Shown here piece by piece: positions 1 through 7,379 of a stretch of 38,798 bases of DNA (position 1 is its first letter; each line of letters starts with the position of its first letter). The notes under the pieces were generated by a model, which ran no database searches, was not told the DNA's origin, and saw only the letters and a program-made list of their open reading frames with translations. The translations under genes and the position numbers were made by a program. Source of the DNA: an uncultured Oscillospiraceae bacterium (lineage in GTDB: Bacteria > Bacillota > Clostridia > Oscillospirales > Oscillospiraceae); NCBI GenBank assembly GCA_934565615.1, contig CAKTIH010000003.1, positions 1-38,798 on the forward strand, written 5' to 3'.

Positions 1-1010
1 GAATTTTCAAAGCCGAGGTCGATGCACTCGACGTTTTTCAGCTCCACATTCGGGGAGAGGATGAAGCCGTCTATGACATAGTGCTGCGTGTTCTCATCGT
101 CCTTGTCGTAGGGCTGGTTGAGCAGACGGCAGCTCGGAGTATCGAGGTCGTAGGCGAGCGTCCAGCCGTCGGGCAGCAGGTTCTCGTCGAGCACTCCCGG
201 CGTCCAGAGCTCCGGATCGATTATCGGGTAAATGTCAAGGCTTCCGGGGAAGACCTGATTGAAGTCCCCGCCCGCGATGACATAGTTGCCCTTTTCGTAC
301 TCACTTGTTATAAAGTCACGCAGCTGATTCGTCTGAGCGATCTTTCCCTCGCCGTCGTCATATGCCTCAAGATGGAGATTCACGAGCACGAGCTGCTTGT
401 CACTGCCGTCTATCGGCAGGCAGCTCACGAGCAGGCAGCGCTTGAGGTTCGCGGTGCTGACCGGCCACTTAAATGGGCTGGGCAGGGAAATGCGCTCGGC
501 GCTGTCGATCTTATAGTCCGTCGTCGTGAACAGGCCGCTGTGCACACTGCCGATCGGCGGCAGGGGATAGGGCACAAAACTGCAGGAATAGTTGAGCGCG
601 TGGACGCTCTGTGAGCGGGCGAGAACGGCGCTCTCGTCGATGTGATAGGTGCGCGTCGAATCGACGTCGACCTCCTGAAGCATGATGAGGTCGGGCCAAA
701 TATCGTCAAGCACGTCCTCAACGCCGCCGAGGTATTCCAAAACCTGCTCCTTGTCGGCGGACTGCACACCTGTGCCGCCGTCCATGAAGAAGTCGGAGTC
801 CTCGCCGAGCCCGGCGTAGCCGATGTTCCAGCTCATTACGCTCAGCTCTCTATCAGCCGGGATGAGTGCACCGTCCTCAGATGATGCAACGTCGAGCTCC
901 GTCACCGGATCGGGGCAATACTCGGTTATCGTAAGCCACGCGAACAGCAGCGCGACCGCTGCCAGCAGCACGGCCAGCACTATCAGCAGAATTTTCCAGA
1001 ACTTCTTCAT
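1..1010 (-). CDS. endonuclease/exonuclease/phosphatase family protein, membrane-anchored or secreted (partial)
   Basis: The reading frame is open from an ATG at 1010 to the left edge (336 codons), so the C-terminus is missing. GGAGG lies 8 bases before the ATG. The N-terminus is two lysines followed by about 20 hydrophobic residues, a signal peptide or membrane anchor. The rest fits the DNase I-like EEP fold: VMSWNIGY near residue 65 (metal-binding Asn), LIMLQEVDVDS (catalytic Glu), LVNLHLEAYDDGEGK, and VIAGGDFNQVFPG (Asp/Asn metal site). The end of the visible part, HYVIDGFILSPNVEL, matches the motif before the final His. EEP proteins cleave phosphodiesters in nucleic acids, lipids or sugars; the substrate cannot be told here. 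Secretion suggests an extracellular nuclease or phosphodiesterase. The gene diverges from glyA. Confidence 0.85.
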   Translation of the reverse strand, partial: MKKFWKILLIVLAVLLAAVALLFAWLTITEYCPDPVTELDVASSEDGALIPADRELSVMSWNIGYAGLGEDSDFFMDGGTGVQSADKEQVLEYLGGVEDVLDDIWPDLIMLQEVDVDSTRTYHIDESAVLARSQSVHALNYSCSFVPYPLPPIGSVHSGLFTTTDYKIDSAERISLPSPFKWPVSTANLKRCLLVSCLPIDGSDKQLVLVNLHLEAYDDGEGKIAQTNQLRDFITSEYEKGNYVIAGGDFNQVFPGSLDIYPIIDPELWTPGVLDENLLPDGWTLAYDLDTPSCRLLNQPYDKDDENTQHYVIDGFILSPNVELKNVECIDLGFEN

Positions 1011-1041
1011 CGGGAGAACCTCCGTATAATGTCATTGCCTT

Positions 1042-1070
1042 ATTCTAACATTTAATCACGGACGCTTCAA
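1042..1070 (-). promoter_or_regulatory. sigma-A-type promoter of the EEP-family gene
   Basis: Read leftward, TTGAAG (1065-1070) is followed after exactly 17 bases by TAGAAT (1042-1047). The ATG at 1010 lies about 30 bases downstream, giving a short leader that holds the GGAGG site. Confidence 0.55.
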
Positions 1071-1147
1071 GAGATACACGCCCGGTTTTGTCCGGTTATA
1101 GCCAAAGTTCCAAAAAATAAGCGGCGTTTTATGGGACATTTACCGAG

Positions 1148-1176
1148 TTGCCACGGACAGCATAGTGGTGTAAAAT
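1148..1176 (+). promoter_or_regulatory. sigma-A-type promoter of glyA
   Basis: TTGCCA (1148-1153), a 17-base spacer and TAAAAT (1171-1176). The leader of about 70 bases holds a small hairpin around CCGC-ATTAT-GCGG (near 1207-1219) and no riboswitch that I recognise. Confidence 0.6.
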
Positions 1177-1254
1177 CATATAGGGCATCGCCGCACAATA
1201 CGCCTGCCGCATTATGCGGTGCTGCCTTGGATAACAAAAAACGGAGGCAAAGCC

Positions 1255-2496
<1,242 letters not shown>

Positions 2497-2508
2497 ATAT
2501 AAACCAAC

Positions 2509-2543
2509 ATACCCGATGCAGACTGCGTATCTGCATCGGGTAT
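2509..2543. terminator. bidirectional terminator hairpin between glyA and the SLC13 gene
   Basis: A perfect 14-bp stem (2509-2522 with 2530-2543) and a 7-base loop, between two convergent genes. T-tracts on either side are weak (TATTCAG on one, TGTTGGTTTAT on the other). Confidence 0.65.
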
Positions 2544-2553
2544 ATTCAGCTTA

Positions 2554-3660
2554 TCATGATATCAAGCGTGCGAATGCCAGCAGCACCGCTAAAAGCCCGA
2601 GGTTCACCGCGAGGAAGCAGCGCATGAACGCGCCGGGGCGCGCATGCTCGGCGTGGGAATAGAGCTTGAAGCTTATGAGGCTTGCCAGACTTGCGACAGG
2701 AGTGCCGAGCCCGCCGATGTTCACGCCAAGCAGGAGCTGACTGCCGTTATCCGTGAAGCCGGAGAGCAGGAGCGCCGCCGGCACATTGCTTATGACCTGA
2801 CTCACCGCCGCGCCAATCAGCAGCTCTCGTCCGCGCAGCAGGCTTTGCAGCAGCGCCTTGACCGCGTCCATCCGTGCAAGATTTCCGGAGAAGATGAAGA
2901 AGCACACAAAGGTGAGCAGCAGCCAAAAATCCGCCGTCAGCAGCCGCGGCCTGTCGAAGATAAGCAGCACAAGGATCACCAGCACCAGCATTATCTGCCA
3001 AGTCAGCAGCCGCAGAACAGTGCCCATACACAGGAGAAAAAGAAGCGCGTAGAGCGTCAAACTCTTCCGGTCAAGCACCGGCTCCTCACCGAGGAAAACC
3101 TCCAGCCGCTCCTTCGGCAGACGCAGGCACAGAAGCGATATAAGTACCAGCGATATCAACCATATCGGGAGCGTCACGGAAAGGAAGCTGCCGATACTGA
3201 AATCATAGCGCGAGAACAGATAGATATTCTGCGGGTTCCCGACAGGCGTGAGCATGCTGCCGAGATTTGCCGCCGCGGTCTGCATGACGACCACCCATAT
3301 CAGCGCCTTTTCCTGATGTGCCATGCCGAGCACGACCACCGCAAAGGGTACAAAGGTCAGCAGCGCAACGTCGTTTGTTATCAGCATGGAGCTGAAAAAA
3401 CTGAGCAGCACCAGCGTAAAACCGATCGCACGCAGATCGCCCGCATTGGCGCAAAGCTTATGCGCCAGCCACGCGAACACCCCGGCGCGCCGAAGCCCCG
3501 CCACGACTACCATCAGGCAGTAGAGCAGTGCCAGCGTGCGAAAGTCGACATATCCCAGATATACCGCGTCAGGCGGTACAAGGCAGCAGCTCACTATTGC
3601 CGCGATAAACGCGATGCACAGAGTGATCTCGTGTTTTATAAAGTCCTTTATGTGTGCCAC
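2554..3660 (-). CDS. SLC13/ArsB-type anion transporter (citrate-transporter-like)
   Basis: A 368-residue polytopic membrane protein with about 10 hydrophobic segments. It fits the ion-transporter superfamily (CitMHS/SLC13/ArsB-NhaD). SSMLITNDVALLTFVPF near residue 90 and SMLTPVGNPQNIYLF near 135 match the repeated hairpin motifs that hold the substrate and cation; ISNVPAALLLSGF near 290 and GVNIGGLGTPVASLASLISF near 313 are the second-half equivalents. Members carry dicarboxylates, citrate, sulfate or arsenite; the substrate here is unknown. The start lies 3 bases after the Nudix stop codon, so the two are probably co-transcribed. Co-location with an alpha-hydroxy-acid oxidase family gene would fit carboxylate uptake, which is only an inference. 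Confidence 0.85.
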   Translation of the reverse strand: MAHIKDFIKHEITLCIAFIAAIVSCCLVPPDAVYLGYVDFRTLALLYCLMVVVAGLRRAGVFAWLAHKLCANAGDLRAIGFTLVLLSFFSSMLITNDVALLTFVPFAVVVLGMAHQEKALIWVVVMQTAAANLGSMLTPVGNPQNIYLFSRYDFSIGSFLSVTLPIWLISLVLISLLCLRLPKERLEVFLGEEPVLDRKSLTLYALLFLLCMGTVLRLLTWQIMLVLVILVLLIFDRPRLLTADFWLLLTFVCFFIFSGNLARMDAVKALLQSLLRGRELLIGAAVSQVISNVPAALLLSGFTDNGSQLLLGVNIGGLGTPVASLASLISFKLYSHAEHARPGAFMRCFLAVNLGLLAVLLAFARLIS

Positions 3661-3663
3661 AGC

Positions 3664-4128
3664 TTATATCTTCTTTCCGTTCAGCACAGCCTGAGTGAGC
3701 GTATCGCCCTGATAGCAGAGCTTGAGGGAGAAAAACGGCTCGTCCGTATCCAGCAGGCGCAGGAATATTTTGTCGCCCTCCCATATCGGCAGGGACAGCA
3801 GCCGCTCCTTCTCTATCCATTCGAGCACTCCCTCGTCGCATTCACGCGGAGTTCCGCAGAAGTCATCGGAGGTGAACAGGTGCATGTACTCTGTGCCCCA
3901 TTCATCGGACACAAAGGTGACTATCCCGCAGTATCGCCATGAGTTCAGCGTCAGTCCCGTCTCTTCCGAGACCTCGCGCATGACGCAGTCCTCCGGGCTT
4001 TCGCCCTCCTCGAACTTGCCGCCTATGCCTATCCATTTGTCCTTATTCTCGTCGACGGTTTTCTTTACACGATGGAGCATCAGGTATTTTCCGCCGTGCT
4101 CTATATAGCATAGAGATGTATTTCTCAT
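3664..4128 (-). CDS. Nudix hydrolase (MutT-like)
   Basis: A 154-residue cytoplasmic hydrolase of nucleoside diphosphate-X compounds. The complete Nudix box G-x5-E-x7-REUxEExGU spans residues 37-59 (G37, E43, R51, E52, E55, E56, G58), so the Mg-binding glutamates are intact. The N-terminus MRNTSLCYIEHGGKYLMLHR and later SDEWGTEYMHLFTSDDF resemble the 8-oxo-dGTP diphosphatase subgroup common in Firmicutes; the true substrate is unproven. The ribosome binding site (GAGAG) is weak. It sits 41 bases after the aldehyde dehydrogenase and 3 bases before the transporter, on the same strand. Confidence 0.9.
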   Translation of the reverse strand: MRNTSLCYIEHGGKYLMLHRVKKTVDENKDKWIGIGGKFEEGESPEDCVMREVSEETGLTLNSWRYCGIVTFVSDEWGTEYMHLFTSDDFCGTPRECDEGVLEWIEKERLLSLPIWEGDKIFLRLLDTDEPFFSLKLCYQGDTLTQAVLNGKKI

Positions 4129-4169
4129 TTATATTTCTCTCGTTTTTGCTCATGGTCACCCGACCACTG

Positions 4170-5534
4170 TCATTTAAGGATCATGCGGGTGATTTTTTCT
4201 TTTCCGGACTTGTACGGGAAGTAACGCAGCTTGACATCAAGCTTGCCCTGTTTGAGGACGCTGCGGTAATGGGTGAAAGTGTCAAAGCTCTTCTTACCGT
4301 GATAGCTGCCCATGCCGGATTCGCCGACGCCGCCGAAGGACATGTGCGAGCTTGCAAGGTGAATGACGGTATCGTTGATGCAGCCGCCGCCGAAGGAGCA
4401 GGAGTTGAGCACCTTTTCCTGATTCATCTTGTTTTCCGAGAAGATATAGAGCGCCAAGGGCTTGGGGCGGGAGCGGATGAAGTCGATGCAGTCGTCAAGC
4501 TTTTCATACGGCAGCACGGGCAGCACCGGACCGAAGATCTCCTGCTGCATGGCGGGGGAGTCTATCGGGACATCGGTCAGCACGGCGGGCTCAATAAAGC
4601 GCGTCTCCGCGTCGCGCGCGCCGCCGATGGCGACGCTGCCGCTGTTGTCGAGAATGTTGCACACGCGCTCAAAGTGTTTATCGTTTATGATGCGCACCAT
4701 GCCGGACATGTCCCCATCGGGGAAGAAGCTGGCCAGAGCCTTTTTGTACTCCTCGATAAACGGCGCTTCGACGCTCTTTTCAATCATCAGATAGTCCGGG
4801 GCGACGCAGGTCTGCCCAGCGTTGAGCACCTTGCCGAAAGCAATGCGCCGCGCAGCGAGCGGGAGGTTAGCCGTCTCATCGACGATGATGGGACTCTTGC
4901 CGCCGAGCTCGAGCGTCACCGGGGTGAGCCGCTTTGCGGCGGCTTCCATGACGGTCTTGCCGACAGCGACGCTGCCGGTAAAGAATATGTAGTCAAACGG
5001 TTCATCAAGCAGTGCCTGGTTCGCATCGCGCCCGCCCTCGACGGCGGTGACGAAGCCCGTTGGGAACGCAGACTCGATAAGCTTTGAGATGACGCGGCTG
5101 CTCTCAGGAGCATAGGCCGAGGGCTTCACGACGGCGCAGTTGCCCGCAGAAATAGCCCCGACGAGCGGCATCAGGCACAGCTGCACGGGATAGTTCCACG
5201 GCGCCATGATGAGCACGACCCCGTAAGGCTCCGGGCAGACGTAGCTCCTGCCGGGGAGCTGACCTATGCCGGATTTCACGCGGCGTGTTTTGCTCCATTT
5301 CTTGAGGCGCTTTATGTGGAAATTGATCTCCTCAAGCAGCAGCCCCGTTTCGCACATATAGCTTTCAAATGGCTGCTTATTGAGATCAGCCATGAGCGCT
5401 GCGGAGATAAGCTCGTCATTTTCGATGATGGCCTTGCGGAATTTTTTCAGCATATCTATTCTGAAATCGACTCCGCGAGTCACGCCGGTACGGAAAAAGT
5501 GCTTCTCGGATTCTACGATATCGTGTATATCCAT
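4170..5534 (-). CDS. aldehyde dehydrogenase, ALDH3 family
   Basis: A 454-residue NAD(P)-dependent enzyme that oxidises aldehydes to carboxylic acids. Visible landmarks are APWNYPVQLCL near residue 111 (coenzyme site), VVKPSAYAPESS near 135, FFTGSVAVGK near 184, general base E209 in TLELGGKSP, and nucleophile C243 in NAGQTCVAPDYL. E209 and C243 fall at the same numbers as in mammalian ALDH3A1. Its length and lack of an extra N-terminal segment also fit class 3, whose members act on medium and long-chain or aromatic aldehydes. It starts 50 bases after the FMN oxidase stop codon, so one transcript is likely. The substrate is not known. Confidence 0.93.
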   Translation of the reverse strand: MDIHDIVESEKHFFRTGVTRGVDFRIDMLKKFRKAIIENDELISAALMADLNKQPFESYMCETGLLLEEINFHIKRLKKWSKTRRVKSGIGQLPGRSYVCPEPYGVVLIMAPWNYPVQLCLMPLVGAISAGNCAVVKPSAYAPESSRVISKLIESAFPTGFVTAVEGGRDANQALLDEPFDYIFFTGSVAVGKTVMEAAAKRLTPVTLELGGKSPIIVDETANLPLAARRIAFGKVLNAGQTCVAPDYLMIEKSVEAPFIEEYKKALASFFPDGDMSGMVRIINDKHFERVCNILDNSGSVAIGGARDAETRFIEPAVLTDVPIDSPAMQQEIFGPVLPVLPYEKLDDCIDFIRSRPKPLALYIFSENKMNQEKVLNSCSFGGGCINDTVIHLASSHMSFGGVGESGMGSYHGKKSFDTFTHYRSVLKQGKLDVKLRYFPYKSGKEKITRMILK

Positions 5535-5584
5535 GATGCGTTCCGCCTTTCAATCAAACAGAATTGTGGAATATCTGAACTATT

Positions 5585-6601
5585 TTAATTTCTTACCTTG
5601 TCGCGGGTGATATCGCGGAGCGCGGGCGCGCCGCACATCGTCATCGTGGACTTGAGTTCACCGACGAGCTTATCCATGTACACCTTAAAGCCCTCCTCGC
5701 CGCCGCCGTAGATCATCGGGAGGATGGGTCGGCCGACCAGAACAGCGTCAGCACCGAGGGCGATGGCGCGGAACACATCGACGCCCGAGCGTATGCCGCC
5801 GTCGACGAGCACGGTCGTCTTTCCCTTGACCGCCGCGGCGATCTCAGGCAGGACCTCCGCTGTGGAGGGCACGCCGCCCTGAACGCGCCCGCCGTGGTTC
5901 GAGACGACGATGGCGGCAGCACCGGCTTCAACGGCCTTTTCCGCGCCGCGGACGGTCATGATGCCCTTGACGATGAAGGGCATTTTGGCGTAGGAGATTA
6001 TCTCGCGCATCTCGTCTACAGACTTGCTGCCGGCGTTGGGGTTCATGGCCTTGAGGAAGGGGAGCCCCGCGCCGTCAACGTCCATACCGGCGGCGAAGAT
6101 GCCGTTCGCGTTGAGGACATCGAGCTTTTCAAACACGGCCTCCTTGTTCCACGGCTTTATGACGGGGCAGCCGATGCCGCTGACCTTCTTCATATCCTCA
6201 ACAGAGGAGAGCATGATGGTCGGGTCGACGCCGTCGCCGGTCAGCGCCATGACGCCGTATTCGGCCGCAGCCTTGACGAGGATGGAGTTATAGGCATGAT
6301 CCATATATTTCGGGCCGTAGTGCAGATCAATAGAGCCGAGGGGCGCGGCGAAGATGGGGGCAGCGAACCTGTGACCGAACAGCTCAAATGACACGTCGAC
6401 CTCCGCGTTGGGGCAGAGGGTGTCCATGTTGACGAATATCTCCTGCCATTTATCAAAGTTGCGCGCGGCGGCGTTGCCGGGGTACTTGCAGCCGGGGCCG
6501 GGCATGGCGTTTGCACAGGCTCTGCCGTTGCACACGGGGCAGGCCTTGCAGTAGGGGCCGACCTGATCCTTCGCGGCGGCTAAGATCTCATTATAATTCA
6601 T
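5585..6601 (-). CDS. alpha-hydroxy-acid oxidising protein (FMN-dependent, lactate oxidase/dehydrogenase family)
   Basis: A 338-residue TIM-barrel flavoprotein of the lactate/glycolate oxidase and lactate dehydrogenase family. FAAPIFAAPLG near 72 starts the barrel; PFIVKGIMTVRGAEKAVEAG near 214 holds the conserved Lys, IVVSNHGGRV near 236 the catalytic His and Arg, and VLVDGGIRSGVDVFRAIALGADAVLVGRP the FMN phosphate site. The N-terminus has a cysteine cluster (YCKACPVCNGRAC, then PGPGCKYPGN) not found in classical lactate oxidases. The start at 6601 has AAGGAG seven bases upstream; an ATG six codons earlier has none. It heads the four-gene leftward run and probably feeds a 2-oxo acid or aldehyde pathway; the substrate is unproven. 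Confidence 0.88.
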   Translation of the reverse strand: MNYNEILAAAKDQVGPYCKACPVCNGRACANAMPGPGCKYPGNAAARNFDKWQEIFVNMDTLCPNAEVDVSFELFGHRFAAPIFAAPLGSIDLHYGPKYMDHAYNSILVKAAAEYGVMALTGDGVDPTIMLSSVEDMKKVSGIGCPVIKPWNKEAVFEKLDVLNANGIFAAGMDVDGAGLPFLKAMNPNAGSKSVDEMREIISYAKMPFIVKGIMTVRGAEKAVEAGAAAIVVSNHGGRVQGGVPSTAEVLPEIAAAVKGKTTVLVDGGIRSGVDVFRAIALGADAVLVGRPILPMIYGGGEEGFKVYMDKLVGELKSTMTMCGAPALRDITRDKVRN

Positions 6602-6623
6602 ATCCTTATCTCCTTGCATTGCA

Positions 6624-6662
6624 GTTGGTCAGCGGCCACAAAAATGACCCGTTTTGACCAAC
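6624..6662 (-). promoter_or_regulatory. inverted repeat in the oxidase leader, possible GntR/LldR-type operator
   Basis: GTTGGTCA (6624-6631) and TGACCAAC (6655-6662) form a perfect 8-bp inverted repeat. It lies between the predicted transcription start and the ribosome binding site. The half-sites resemble the TGGTC...GACCA type bound by FadR/LldR-like GntR regulators, but the arms are 23 bases apart. They could instead pair as a leader hairpin. Confidence 0.4.
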
Positions 6663-6676
6663 AATATCTCACAATG

Positions 6677-6705
6677 ATTATGAGACAAATCACCGCCGCT
6701 GTCAA
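6677..6705 (-). promoter_or_regulatory. promoter of the oxidase/ALDH/Nudix/transporter run
   Basis: Read leftward: TTGACA (6700-6705), 17 bases, CATAAT (6677-6682). A perfect -35 with a good -10 places the start of transcription near 6670. Confidence 0.7.
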
Positions 6706-6736
6706 TCGAAATTTGTAAAGCGAGGCACAGATAAAC

Positions 6737-6876
6737 ATAATTAAGTATACATATTTTGATTTACAGAAATCAGTTTGCATATTTTAATTGACGTAATTTA
6801 ATTTACTTAAAATCATTTACGTAATCAAGGGTACGTATTATAAATGACATAACTTGATTTACATAACAACATAAGC
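6737..6876. repeat. array of ten degenerate 14-bp units
   Basis: Ten back-to-back 14-bp units, consensus about RTAATTTAATTTAC. Position 3 is A and position 14 is C in all ten; position 2 is T in nine; positions 9-10 and 12-13 are strongly biased. The junction between units reads TAC-RTA or GAC-RTA, so a near-palindromic TTTACGTAA core recurs every 14 bp. The best units are 6793-6806, 6751-6764, 6779-6792 and 6849-6862. The array is far more AT-rich than the genes around it. It lies between two divergent promoters and ends 5 bases before the -35 at 6882. It looks like a multi-site binding region for a cooperative DNA-binding protein, or an iteron-like array; no binding partner is evident. Confidence 0.8.
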
Positions 6877-6881
6877 GGAGA

Positions 6882-6910
6882 TTGAATTTGACACGGACGG
6901 ATGATATAAT
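6882..6910 (+). promoter_or_regulatory. promoter of the 54-residue membrane protein gene
   Basis: TTGAAT (6882-6887), 17 bases, TATAAT (6905-6910). A TTGACA at 6888-6893 is too close to the -10 to serve as its -35. The 14-bp array ends directly upstream. Confidence 0.6.
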
Positions 6911-6951
6911 TCAGGCAGAGTTTTTCTGATCAAAATCAGGAGGGGATACAT

Positions 6952-7116
6952 ATGAAGAAATTCAGAACGGTAGTGTCGGTCATCATTATGGTGCTTGCGG
7001 GCATACTCGGCTTCTTCGCCGGGGCGGCGCTTGGCGACAGCTTCGGCGGGGCGATGCTGTTTTCAATGATTGCGGGTATCGCCTGTGTGATATACGCGAT
7101 GGATAACCGGGAATGA
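6952..7116 (+). CDS. small two-TM membrane protein, unrecognised
   Basis: A 54-codon gene with AGGAGGGG about 7 bases before its ATG. It starts MKKFRTVVSVIIMVLAGILG, a basic start and a hydrophobic helix. A Gly/Ala-rich stretch GFFAGAALGDSFGGA and a second hydrophobic segment MLFSMIAGIACVIYAM follow, and the tail is DNRE. The layout suggests two membrane passes with both ends inside. It has a clear promoter and start site, so it is likely real despite its size. I cannot assign a function. Its position after the 14-bp array suggests that it is the regulated target, but that is inference. Confidence 0.7.
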   Translation: MKKFRTVVSVIIMVLAGILGFFAGAALGDSFGGAMLFSMIAGIACVIYAMDNRE

Positions 7117-7150
7117 CATGGCTGCGGCGAATAACACGGCGCGTTATCCC

Positions 7151-7300
7151 CTAAGTCAGCTTCGCTGACAGCTCCCCTTGAGAAACAAGGGGAGCCAAGG
7201 ACGTGGAGACGCCGCGCGGACGGGTGATTTGAGCGCGGAGGGAAACGGGGGGCTTTTATCTCCTGAGTCAGCTTCGCGGCGAAAAAACAGGGGGAGCCTT
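7151..7300. repeat. dispersed-repeat-like hairpin element and a decayed second copy
   Basis: The first copy holds GTCAGC-TTC-GCTGAC (7155-7169) followed by GCTCCCCTTG-AGAAA-CAAGGGGAGC (7171-7195), both perfect hairpins. A partial copy near 7263-7300 repeats TGAGTCAGCTTCGC and GGGGGAGCC. Similar strings are, from memory, scattered between genes in gut Clostridia. No gene is visible in 7117-7379. Confidence 0.5.
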
Positions 7301-7319
7301 TCCGCACAGCAAACATCAA

Positions 7320-7347
7320 ACGGCGGTACCAACACAGGTACCGCCGT
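7320..7347 (-). terminator. terminator hairpin after the anti-sigma-like gene
   Basis: A perfect 11-bp stem (7320-7330 with 7337-7347), loop of 6. Read leftward it is followed by TTGATGTTTG, a weak T-tract. It lies 32 bases beyond the stop codon of the leftward gene. Confidence 0.5.
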
Positions 7348-7379
7348 CTGATGCTTTATGGGATGTTATTGCGCTGCGC

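Noticed and set aside
1177..1254. riboswitch in the glyA leader
   Set aside because: The leader is too short, with one small hairpin and no recognised aptamer core.
2644..3942. 432-codon rightward open frame
   Set aside because: It is antisense to the SLC13 and Nudix genes, is rich in Gln/His/Arg as expected from reading a GC-rich gene backwards, and has no domain or ribosome binding site.
6723..6736. eleventh unit of the 14-bp array
   Set aside because: It keeps only the final AC and lacks the TA start, so it was not counted.
6737..6876. CRISPR array
   Set aside because: Units are 14 bp, degenerate and adjacent, with no unique spacers and no cas gene.
6936..7319. 127-codon leftward open frame
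   Set aside because: It reads backwards through the small membrane protein gene and the dispersed-repeat hairpins, and such frames recur with the repeat rather than encode a protein.
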